From positions 1,602,691-1,666,690 of the forward strand of contig PJRA01000524.1 in NCBI GenBank assembly GCA_016987375.1: 64,000 nucleotides of DNA, in the 5' to 3' direction. Positions 1-12,000 of the stretch are shown one piece after another. This stretch comes from Brachionus koreanus (lineage: Eukaryota; Rotifera; Eurotatoria; Ploima; Brachionidae). Position numbers and translations under genes: made by a program. The first letter of the stretch is position 1; each line of letters begins with the position of its first letter. The notes under the pieces were generated by a model. That model searched no databases and was not told the DNA's origin. It saw nothing but the letters and a program-made list of their open reading frames with translations.

Positions 1-1926
1 TGACCTTGACTGTTTTTGCCAACATTTCCAATGATATAAATCCTAAGCAATAGAAAAAAATTTCTTGTCTTTTTAAAAAAATTTCTGTAATTTACTTATA
101 AGTCATATTTTTTGAATTGAATCCAACTGTGGCCAAAAGCCATTGATCTCCTTTATCTTTACTCAACTTCCATATAGTTTCTCTAGCATTATTTTCATAA
201 ACTACATCAACTTGTATCGAACCAACTAAGTTTCCATTTATCGAATACCAAAAATTCATGCATCTGCTATCACTTGGCTCAAAAATAATACTGGACAAAA
301 TAGCCTTTTGTTTGAAATAATTTAAAAAAAAGACCTAAGAAATTTTTTTTTTGAATTACTTTCTCATTTTCTCTTCTTGGTGAAGAAAGTTCAATAAAAG
401 CATAATAACCTTTAGAAGTTCCGTATGAATGGTCTATCGAGGGTCCTACTGAGCTAGTTGTTTCACCAGTTCCTTCTTCCCAATCAAAATCGTCATTATT
501 ACCCTCCAAATTAGACCAAAGACAAAATCTTGGATTTGATTCAAATGAACAAAAACCAATCGGACCACATTCTCTATTTTCAATTTTAACATCATCAATG
601 GCTATATCCCCGTACCATGAACTACCAACTTGACCTTCGAATACAATTTGAAATTTTTCACTTGTTTTTACACTTAACTGAGCCAAATTCCACTCATTGC
701 CATAATTTTTGTTTCTTGTCCATAAAGGAGAACTATAAACTCCATTTTCAGATTTTGTCAGGATGTTCAAAGCTCCAATGGTCGAACCCCACATGTGATA
801 ATAAAAATCTAAACAATAGACGCCTTTGTCAAAGCTTTGTGTCAACAAACGAGCTAAATTTCCTTTATTTTGAGGATAGGATGACTCGATATACATGTAA
901 TGACCAAGTGATGAACCGGTCGAGTGATCAACAGAAGGTCTTTAAAAAAATATTAAAAATCATTTTTTATTCTTTTTCCTTTAGATCATGCTTACCCTGT
1001 TTGAACAGAGGATGTAGAACCTGTGTTCCTGGTCCAATTAAAGTTTCCAGTCATATCATTTGTGTATCCACAAATTGATGGATCTTCAAAATCGCATTCT
1101 ATTTTCTGACAAGCTCCATCTGAAATAAATATATCATCTATGGCAATCACACCTTTAGCTCCATTTCCAATAACTCCTTCTAGTACAATCTTTTGAATTG
1201 AAATTTTTTTAAATTTAAATTGTTTTTGTATTAAATTTATATTTTTACATCAAAACTAAAATTAATTCCAAAATTAAGAGTAAATTTTTCAATGAGCCAA
1301 TTTCTTCCTTTGGATCCCTCAGCGGTAAAAGATGGAGTAACTAGAGCTCCTGATCCAGGCGTAATGTACATATTTAATTTTCCCACATTGTCTCCATAAA
1401 GATAATAAGCAAATTGCAAACAACTTGCCGAGTTTGCACTCTTGCTTACCAAAACAGATCGAATTCGAGCTTTTTGGTTCATTTGACTTGGAGCTGAACT
1501 ATCAATGTAGAGATACCATCCAGCTACAATTTAAATTTTTTTTTATATTAAGCCTTATTAAGTTTTTTCATTTGAATTACAAGATGTTCCTGTTGTAAAA
1601 TCAGTATTTGGTTGCCAAGCATTTGCAGATGATAAGCCTTGCTTTCGTTGCCAATTAAAATTTCCACTAAAATCATTACTCCATCCACAAATATCTCTCT
1701 CAAAATCACAATCAAAACTAGTCGAATCTTTACAGTTTTTATTTATTGATTAGTTTAAAAATATATTTTAATAAAAATATTATTTTACTTGAAGTAATTT
1801 GACCATTAGCATTTAAAAGTAAAGCTTGATATTTTTAAAAAAATTAAAATTATACATTAAATTTTTAAATTAACTGTTACCTAATAAAATTGTATAATTA
1901 AAACCCGAACGAAGTTTTTCGTTCAT
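1..1926 (-). CDS. MAM-domain cell-surface protein, 5' part (divergent paralog; runs off left edge)
   Basis: N-terminal part of a secreted or membrane MAM-repeat protein. Eight exons join in frame with GT...AG sites: 1926-1881, 1824-1789, 1727-1581, 1523-1249, 1189-996, 939-360, 304-96 and 42-1. The start ATG (1926-1924) opens a signal peptide, MNEKLRSGF followed by a Leu-rich core, with likely cleavage after NANG. Three MAM domains follow, beginning near 1713 (FDCDFERDICGW), 1104 (CDFEDPSICGY) and 546 (CSFESNPRFCLW). They have the same A-B-C order as the plus-strand gene that starts at 3012. The third domain resembles MAM9 of that gene closely (WSNLEG...FDWEEG), and the intron positions in this part also match. 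It is a paralog, not a continuation. Its own domain count, any LDLa modules and its membrane anchor lie outside the window. Confidence 0.88.
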
Positions 1927-3011
1927 TTTTAAAATGTTTTATTAATTTCAATAAAAATCGAATTTTAGAACAAATAAAATAAAATATTTCTTAATAGTAA
2001 AATAAAAAATATTTTAGAGAATTATTTTTTGAATAATTAAATCTACATAATTATTGATCTATAATAAGTCAATAATATGGAGATATCAATATAAGCTTAA
2101 ACAAGAAACTAAAATAATGAAAGGTTATTATGTGATAGGGAAGAAATTATTGTTTGAGTTTAAAAAGCTTAGAAATTTTGAGTTGAGCTTTTTTTAATAA
2201 ATTGTTGCTTGCCTAATTAAATCAATTAATCACATACAAAATTTTTGTAAAAAAAAAAGTTTTCTGGTAAAATTTTTAATTGTATCAATCAAAAAAATTT
2301 GAACATTGTCCTCATTTAATAAGTTTTCAAGAAAAAAAATTAGAATTGAATCGTCGGTTGTTTAGTTTGAAAAAAATAAAAGCATTTTTGATAAAAATTT
2401 AAATGGAAAATTTGAAGGTTAATATTTATAGAGTCAGTCAAGAATTTTATTAGCAAATATCTATAATTTTATTGCAAATAAAAAAGATAATTTTTTATTA
2501 ATTTGTTTACATATTTTTTGTGCACCATAATTTTTTTCAAAATAGCCAGTCTAAGAGCATTTTGCTTTTAAAAGAAATGTAAATTTTTTAAAATATTTTT
2601 ATCTTTAATATTTTTTGATAATTTCTAAAAAATTTTTAAAAAATCAAGTGATAATTTTTTTATAATTTAATTAAGTCATCATAGATAATTTAAGTTCAGT
2701 ATAGATAAATTAATCGCGAGGACAGATATTGATAAAACTCTATCATTACATAAGCATTCAACTTATCACTGTTTAAAAATCGAAATTTTTTATTAATAAA
2801 ATTATCTTTTTCTTTTTTTTTAATAGATAAATTTGCTCTTAGATTAAATTAGTTTCGTAACTAATTTTTAAATGATTTATAAGATCACTTAAATAATATA
2901 TAAATTCAATACACATAAATTAAGAGTTAAAAAAACATTTTTATTAATTTTATTTTGATAAAAAAGTACATTTAATCGGCTAAAAAAATTTTTTGGTTCA
3001 ACAATTTTAAA
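1927..3011. promoter_or_regulatory. Shared upstream region of two divergent MAM genes
   Basis: This is the 1,085-bp interval between the two start codons of the head-to-head paralogs. It has no coding frame worth reporting and is very AT-rich. The bases just before each ATG are alike on the two strands (AACAATTTTAAA on plus, AACATTTTAAAA on minus). This suggests the start regions were copied together with the first exons. No TATA box or initiator can be singled out in such AT-rich DNA. Both 5' UTRs and any bidirectional promoter must lie here. The only distinctive content I see is the cluster of GATA words at 2649-2830. Confidence 0.55.
2649..2830. promoter_or_regulatory. Cluster of eight WGATAR (GATA-factor type) motifs
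   Basis: Eight matches to WGATAR on either strand fall within 182 bp: TGATAA 2649, AGATAA 2683, AGATAA 2703, TGATAA 2730, TGATAG (minus) 2740-2745, TGATAA (minus) 2763-2768, AGATAA (minus) 2802-2807 and AGATAA 2825. With an assumed 40/40/10/10 base composition about one would be expected. GATA factors drive endoderm and gut genes in animals, and mammalian MAM/LDLa proteins such as MALRD1 and MAMDC4 are intestinal. The regulatory reading is inference. Confidence 0.35.
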
Positions 3012-6000
3012 ATGAACGAAATTCGTTCGAATCTCAAAACTCTAATAATCGGTAAAAAAACAAATTTTTATAAAAAAAATATTTATTAGTATCAATCTAT
3101 TTTATTAGGAGTTTTGCTTTTTTATTTTCAATCAAATGTTTATGGTCAAACCACAGATTTGGATTGTAATTTCGACACAGATTTGTGCCAATGGAAAGAT
3201 TATTCGACAAGTGGTATTAGTTGGAAAAGAGGCCAAACTTCAAATTATAATAGGCCTGGAAGCTTTCCAGTAGGAGATCACACACAAGGTCAAAATGGAT
3301 TCTATGCATATACTGGAAACTCGTCGAATGCAAATTTTTTAGCAAAAGTACCCAAAACATTTTCAAATAAACACCTATTTTATTATTTTGTATTAAGTCT
3401 CAATTAAAATCAGAATATTTTAGAAGAAAAAATTTGCCAAAAGCATGTTTCTCTGTTTGGTACTTTATTCAAGGCTCATCATTGCCAAGTTTCAGTATTT
3501 ATTTGTCAAAAAATTATATAACTGAGGCGAGTCCTCGATTCTTTAAATTGGGATATCAAGGCCGAGGGTATTTTAAATTTTAAAATATTTTTAATCAAAA
3601 ATAAAAAATTTTACTTAGATGGAATTTAGCTCAAGTTGATTTAGATTTAGAATATCAAACTGATTATTTAATAATGATCGAAGGGAGTCCATCCAGCTCA
3701 TCGGGTGTAATTTTATGCAATTAAATTTGACTTAATAAAGTGTTATCTTTTTTTAATATTTAATAGTTAATTGCAATTGATGACACTTCGTTTAAAGAAG
3801 AACCTTGTGAATTAGGTAAAAAATTAGCATTCAAAAATTAATCTAAAAAAAAAAACATTTAGATGAAACCACAATAAATTGCGATTTTGAAACTGATTTT
3901 ATCTGCGGCTATAAAATTGATACAACCCAGAGAATAACTTGGAAACGATTCACTGGTCAAACAATAACTATTGAGACTGGACCTCCGAACGGTGAATTAA
4001 AAACAAAAATAAAAAAAAAAAGTTAAAAATATTTTTAAATAGATGTAACAACTGGGTCTATATATGGCCATTTTATGCTCTTTGAGCCATCTTCACCAAG
4101 CACTGTTAGTGGAAACAAAGCTATTCTTATATCTCCATCTAAAAATGATCCATCTGGCAAAGGCTGCTTAGAATTTTATTACAATGCAAATGGTATTAAA
4201 ATTGCATTATAATTATAATTTATTTTTTAATTTTTTATTTAAGGCCGACATGTTAATATTTTAAATGTTTATTTAAATCAAACATCCGGTAAATCAAAAA
4301 TATTTACAACATCGGGTGATCAAGGCAGACCATGGCGGGTTATCAGACGTGACATTCAATCAAGTGGAGATTTTCAGATACTATTTGAAGCAATTAAAGG
4401 AAACGCTGGTCCTAGAGGAGACATAGGTTTAGATGAAATAAAATATACTGAAAACAAAAAATGTCCGAATGTATATGAATGTAATTTTGAGCAAGATTGC
4501 ACTTGGCAAGAAGTAGTTGACACCAATGTAGTTCAAGCTGAATGGGAAATAAATGTAGCTGGAACAAGCACTACTGGGCTAGGACCACAAAAAGACTCTC
4601 AAGGAAATACTCAAGGATTCTATGCTTTTATGGAGCCATCTGCTCCAGCTAGAACCGGAGACAAAGCTCAAATAGTTAGTCCTGTTATTGATGATGATTA
4701 TTGCTTGAAATTTGCCTATTACATGAATGGTGTTGATGCAGGAACTATTAACGTTTACACTCGGTTAATTAATGTAAGTTCAACAAGGCCTCTTCAATTA
4801 AAATGGACTTTGACTGGGTCACAAGGAAGCAATTGGTTATATGCACAGGTGCCATTGCCATATCAAGGACCATATTTTACATTCATAGAAGGAATTATTG
4901 GAAAAGGCTACCAAAGTTACATAGCAATTGATCAATTGACCATTACCAAAGAAACTAGTTGTAAATTATCTCCAATTGCTGCACAACCAAGTAATGAGTC
5001 TACAATTCAGTGCAGTTTTGAAAAAGACACTTGTGGATGGTATCCTGATACTGGAATTGAAGGTTTTCAATTTATAAGAAAACAAGGCTGGTTTAAACTT
5101 AATGGCACTGGACCTTTTATTGACCATACCCTAGCTACTGGACAAGGTTGGTTTATGGCCGCTGAAACTGAAAATAGACAAGATTCTGAAAGGGCCAGAC
5201 TAATAAGTAGTGCACCAGTTAGAAAAGCGACTGTTGGCTGTTTTTCGTTTTGGTATCATATGTATGTAAAAATTTTATTGATCATTTTTTAAAAAAATAT
5301 GGTAATTTGTTCCTATAAAGGTATGGATTGAGTATCACTCAGCTAAGAGTTTATATAAGAAAATCAAGTGGTAAATTTATTGAAGACCTATGGATCAAAA
5401 CCGGAAATCAAGGAAATAAGTAAAATAAATTTTTCTAGAAAAAAATTTTATTTTTCAATGATAAATTTTTTTTAATAAAAAGATGGAACAAAGCCTCATT
5501 TAACACCAGATCTTTGAATTATGACAGCTATTTAGTTTTTGAGGTATCAGTCACAAGCGGAGAAAAGGGTCATGTTGCAATTGATGATCTGGCCTATTCG
5601 AATAAATTTTGTCCATCAGTGCCAAATTCGATATCATGTGATTTTGAAGATTCCTTATGTGGCTACCGGACAGACCCCAATCTTGACTATTACTGGGTAG
5701 CTCAAAATGCTACAAGCAATTCTATATCTGATCACACAGTTCAAACCATGTACGGAATATATTTAAGTCCTAAAATAGCTCCATTTACGACTTCACCATC
5801 CAGTAAGCTAGCAAGACTTACTTCTGTTACCGAAAATTCAATTGGATCAAAATGCTTGGGCTTTTTTTACAACATGTTCGACAATGATGCAAACAAATTA
5901 GAAGTTTTGCTAGCCTCCTCTGGTCGTAATTACTCACTTTGGTCAAGAAAAATAAATACTAACCGCAAATGGATCAAACAATTGATAAATCTTAACCCTA

Positions 6001-9000
6001 CAGATAAACACCAAATTTTGTTTGAAGCCACTGCCGAAGGTTTTATTGCTTTGGATGACATTGAGTACAAAGACGGTGTGTGTCCAAGCTATGGTGACTG
6101 TAATTTTGAAAATGATGATCTATGCCTATGGGAGAGTGATACAATTACCGCCAAATTACAGTGGATAGTGAATAATGGCGAAACGCCTACATTCGGGACA
6201 GGACCTGCAATTGATCATACTTTTGGAACAAGCAAAGGAAAGTATATATTTGTGAAAAGTATTGGATCCCAGGACAAAGAATTTGCACGTATCAAAAGCT
6301 ATTCATTTGATAAATTGTCTCAGCCCTTTTGTTTTGAATTTTGGTATCACATGGTCGGTAGAGATATTTTAAGTCTAAATATCTATCAATATTTAGAGGA
6401 AAGTGATCAGGAAAAATTAATTTGGAGTTTAAATGGTCAGCAATCAACTCAATGGTCTAGAGGTCAAATACCTCTTGTTTCAAATGAAAGATTTTCTATT
6501 ATTATCGAAGGATATGCAGATCAGGATCCTCTAAGGTAATTTTTTTATCACAAACTATGATAAAGCAAAAAAATTCAAAAAAATTTAGGAAATAAATTTA
6601 AAAATATTAAATTATTTTAAAATAATTTTTTTTTCAAGTGATATTGCATTAGATGACTTGGCATTTTTTAACAGTTTATGTCAATACTTTCCCACAAATG
6701 CGATACCATCAGTTGTTACAACAAACCCATTGCCAACAACTACTAGAACTTTTAAGCCTATTATCTCTAGTAAATAAATAAAAATATTTGTTTTAAATTA
6801 GAAATAATTTAAATTTTATTAAAAAAGGTTCGTCAAGCTTTGATTGTGATTTTGAAAATGGATTTTGTGGCTGGGAAAATGATGATTCGGAGCAAATAAA
6901 ATGGGAAAATAAGAAAGCGTCGAGTTCAGTATCACAATGGCAACCGGATACTGATTACACAACTGCTTCATCCCAAGGATCTTATATTATAATAGATACT
7001 GGATTACCTAATCAGAGCGGACAAAAAGCAAGAATTAGTTCACCAAATCTAAGCCAACCATCTGGTTCTGTTTATTGTCTTAATTTTGCTCTTTTTATGT
7101 ATGGAGATGATGTTGGAACATTCAACACTTATTTGAACATAACCGATGTAGGAATGGCTCTTTATTTTGACAAAATTGGTTCTCAAGGAAACAAATGGAA
7201 ATTGAATAGTCTCGAATTTAATTATAATTTTAACATTGCTTTTAATGTAATTTAAATAGAACCTTTTTTAAATATTTAATTAAATGAAATGCATAGATTA
7301 TTTTCGAGGGTATTGCTGGAAATGGAGCAAGAGGTTCAATAGCTATTGATGATGTGAGAATCGAAGAAGGAGCTTGTCAAAAAAATGTTTGTGATTTTGA
7401 AGATGATAAAATTTGCAATTTGGAAAATGATCCGACTTCTAGTTTCAAATGGCTTAGAAAATCAGGTCTGAGTGACACATCTGGAATAGCACCTTCTATT
7501 GATCACACTTTAGGAACTTCACTTGGTCATTATATGAGCATTGAGTGAGTTTTTGAAAAAAATGAATTAAAATAAATCAAATTTTAAACTTTTATGTTAG
7601 TTTTACAACAGGAGTTTTAGCAGGATCAAAAGCTAGACTTTTAACTCAATTGATGGAAGGAGATAATGTTTGTTTACAATTTTATTATCACATGAGAGGG
7701 AATGAAAAATGTACTTTGAATATAATTACTATTAAAGAGTCTGGATATATTAGTCAGCCATATTGGTCACGTAATAAAAACAATGGAAATATATGGAATG
7801 TTGCCGAGGTAAGCATCAAGACACAAGACAGATATAAAATAGGATTTGAGGGAACTGTTGGTGACAATTGGATTGGTGATATTGCAATTGATGATCTTCA
7901 AGTTGAATATAGAGAATGCTACCCGGCTGGTTTTTGTAATTTTGAATTAGAAGACACTTTGTGCACTTGGTCTAATCTGGAAGGCGAAGACGAATTCGAT
8001 TGGGAAGAAGGAAATGGAAAAACTAGTTCATATGGAACTGGACCTTCAGTTGATCACACATTTGGCACTGTTACTGGAACATATTTATTTATTGGTATTA
8101 ATTTTAAAGTTTAATTTTTTTTTCGATTTTAATTTTTTTATTTTAAGAAACTTCTTCACCTAGAGTAGAAAATGATAGAGTAATAATAAAAAAATATTTA
8201 AATAAAATGATTTTATTTGTTTTTAAATAAAGGCAATTTTGTATAGCATGATCTTCGATCCGACTCCAGCTAGATGTCTGAGATTTTGGTATCACATGAA
8301 TGGAAATAGTATTGGTTCATTGCAAATTGATATATTATACGATAATGGCATTAGGATACCAATATGGAAGCTAAGTCTAGATCAAGGTGATCAATGGCTT
8401 GAAGGAACTGTTGGCTTTAGTTCAAATACAACTTACAGGTAAAATAAATTAAAATTTTTTATAAAAAACATTGTTTTTCACAATTTTTTAGAATTTATAT
8501 GATTGGAATACGTGGTAAAGGATATTTTGGTGATATTGCTATTGATGATATTTCTTTTGTTGAAAATTCTTGTGGAGTTCAGCCAAATCAAGTAATAAGT
8601 GAATTAAACAATTTGACTACTCCTATGCCAGTATCAACTAGACCTCCAGCTTCTCAGCAAATTAGTTGCACATTTGATAATAATAATAAATGTGGATGGA
8701 GTGATGATCAATCAGTTAAATTAAAGTGGACTCTAAATAAGGGTTCGACTGGTTCTTCAGAAACCGGACCAGGCACTGATGTGTCCGGAAGCGGATATTA
8801 CATTTACTTGGAGACTTCAAATGTTAAAAAAGGTGATACTGCCAGAATAATATCTCCTATAGTCAATAGCACTATTTCTTCAAAAACTAGTAATTAAATT
8901 TAAAAAAAAATTAGTTTGATTTCCAATTTTTTATCTAAAATCTCTTAGGCTGTTTGACTTTTTATTATCATCTTTATGGGGAAACGGTAAATCAATTTTT

Positions 9001-12000
9001 AAAATGATAATTTTTTTATATTTAAATTTTTAACTAATTTTATTTTTATTTTGAGATTGGGGAACTAAACGTCAAATTACAAACAGCTTTCGGTCTTCAA
9101 TCTGATTCATTATGGACAAGAAATGAACAGCACGGAAACGCTTGGCTTAAAGCTCATTTAAACATTCAACCACTGGTCAATAATTTACAGTATCAAATTG
9201 TGATGGAAGCAATTGCTGGAGACTGTAAAAAATTAGTTGATTTTTATTTTCAAGTTAAAAATTATCTTTTAAAATAGCTTATACGGGAGATGTAGCAATA
9301 GACGAAGTTGAATTTTTGCCAAATAGACAATGTCCGCCAATTTCAGAACTAGGAAATACGGTTTCTTTTAGTTGTGATTTTGAGAATGATTTGTGCGGTT
9401 TTACACCCGAAAATACAACTAATAAGAATCGATGGCAAAGAGCTAAACCTGTAGCAGGTCTTTCTACGGACAACCCAGCTATTGACAATACTTTACAAAC
9501 AAAAGAAGGCTACTATCTTCAATCACAGGTATTAACAAATATTTATTTTTCATTTTTAAAATTTTAATCATAAATTTCTAATTTTTAAGCCTGTTTTAGC
9601 AAATAATTTAACATCTAGAATTACAACTGTTCAATTTGATCCCAATAGTGATGGACGTTGTCTTAATTTTTATATGTATTCGTAAGTATAGTTATAAATT
9701 TTAAATTTTATTGATTTAAGTATAATCAATTTTTAAATTAGCTTAATTATTTAATTTTCTTNNNNNNNNNNNNNNNNNNNNNNNNNNNNNNNNNNNNNNN
9801 NNNNNNNNNNNNNNNNNNNNNNNNNNNNNNNNNNNNNNNNNNNNNNNNNNNNNNNNNNNNNNNNNNNNNNNNNNNNNNNNNNNNNNNNNNNNNNNNNNNN
9901 NNNNNNNNNNNNNNNNNNNNNNNNNNNNNNNNNNNNNNNNNNNNNNNNNNNNNNNNNNNNNNNNNNNNNNNNNNNNNNNNNNNNNNNNNNNNNNNNNNNN
10001 NNNNNNNNNNNNNNNNNNNNNNNNNNNNNNNNNNNNNNNNNNNNNNNNNNNNNNNNNNNNNNNNNNNNNNNNNNNNNNNNNNNNNNNNNNNNNNNNNNNN
10101 NNNNNNNNNNNNNNNNNNNNNNNNNNNNNNNNNNNNNTGACTAAAATCTTTAAACCATACTTAGATTTAATTCAAAATTAGATGAGCTTAGAAAATTTTA
10201 CATAGAAAAAAAAACACGTATCGATCGAATGCTAGCCGCGTTATCACATTAGATCTATTAATGTTTGAACCAAATATTTAAAATTTTGAAAAATTGTCGC
10301 GGACAATTCTAATCAATTCCCAGGGAAAAAAAATTTTAAAAAGACTTTTCAGATTTTGTGAAATTTGGTGCAAAATAAAAAAATAGAATAAAAATTGATG
10401 CTAAATATAATTTATTTTTCTGAAAGTTTTTATTTATTCTCTAAATGCAACATGATGCAACATTCAAAGTTGCGTCACTAGTTAAAGTCTGTTTATGATT
10501 TGTCCAGTTGCAAACTATTCTAAATTTACAGAGTTTTACCAGATTGTTCTTGAATGAATGTTAAGCCATTCATTTAAAGAATTTTCGTTTTATTTTAAAA
10601 ACAAAAACTTATAAGAATTTTAACATTTTGTTATATTCAATTGTACTAAATTTCACTAAACCACTTTTCATAAATTGTTGCTTTTCTTAACTTCGCTAAT
10701 AAAAAAATTTAAAATTGAAAAAAATTTTTATTTTTAGGTACATAACTCGTTCAGCAAAATGTATCAGCTGATATAAGGTTTCAAATAATTCAAATTAATT
10801 TGTTGCAAAAATTCTGCATTTCTGCAAAATCGTCTTTATATTTTGAAAATTAAAGTTTTTGTTGAATTTTGAAAACCTTAAATCAGCGGAAATATTAGGC
10901 AGAAACAGTTTTAAACTTTAAGATAAATACAATAAATAACTTATTTGCATTTTATTTTCTCATTTAATTTTTTTTTATCAGTTCAACAAACTGACAAAAA
11001 AATTTTACATTTTGAGAAAAGATGTTATATGAATGTTTTTTTTACTTCCAATTTATTTAGAAAAAAAAATAAACTGATTTTATGAAATATTTAAGAAATG
11101 CTGCCGCTACACCACTGTTAAGAATTTATTCAAAAACAGCTGATCAAGCCGAAAAGTTAATTTTTGCACCATCCCCTTCTCAGTCTCAAAATTGGGTCCA
11201 ATTCGAAATAGAAATACCTGAAGATCAAAATGCATACAGTTTAATTTTTGAATCGGTGTCACGATATATTTTTGTGTTTGGTTATGCTAATCTAGGAGTT
11301 GATGATTTTGCTATCAAAAAAGGACAATGCCGAAAACATCCAGGCGGTAATATAAAGGAAAAAAATTAGGAAAATAACTAAAATTGAATTTAGATTGTAC
11401 TTTTGAGCTTGAGGGTCTATGTGGATGGACAAATCTAAAAGATGATGTCTTTGATTGGCTTCTTCATCAAGGACCAACTTTATCATCTTCAACAGGACCG
11501 AGTATTGACCATACTCTAAACAGTGAAAAAGGCACTTTTGTTTACATCGAAACTTCTTCGCCAAGGAAAAAAAATGATTTTGCAAGATTGGCTAGTGAAA
11601 CCTGGTCTTCAACCAATTCTCTTTGCTTTACTTTTTGGTACAATGCATACGGATCATCTGTTGGTTCTTTGAAAGTTTACATTGCTGATGCAAATTCAAC
11701 ATTGCAAAATTTAATTTGGGAAATAAGTGGACAACAAAGCCAAAATTCGTCTGATTGGAAACAGGGTGTTGTGTCAGTATCTTATGATCAAGATTTTAAA
11801 ATAATATTAGAAGGAGTTGTTGGAACATCGATAACAGGAGATATAGGGTAATAAAATATAAAAAATTTTTTTAATTATTGTTTATAATTTTAAAAAATAA
11901 TTAATTGAAGTGTTGATGATATTAGTATTATTGAAAATGCCAACTCCTGCATTCGTCAGCCACCTTTTTCAGAGCCGACTACTTTAGGTCCATCAACTTC

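Noticed and set aside
3348..3431. An apparent frameshift in MAM1 when using the acceptor TTTTAG before 3432.
   Set aside because: Using the upstream acceptor TATTAAG at 3397 joins FLAK to [18 protein letters not shown] in frame, so no indel is needed.
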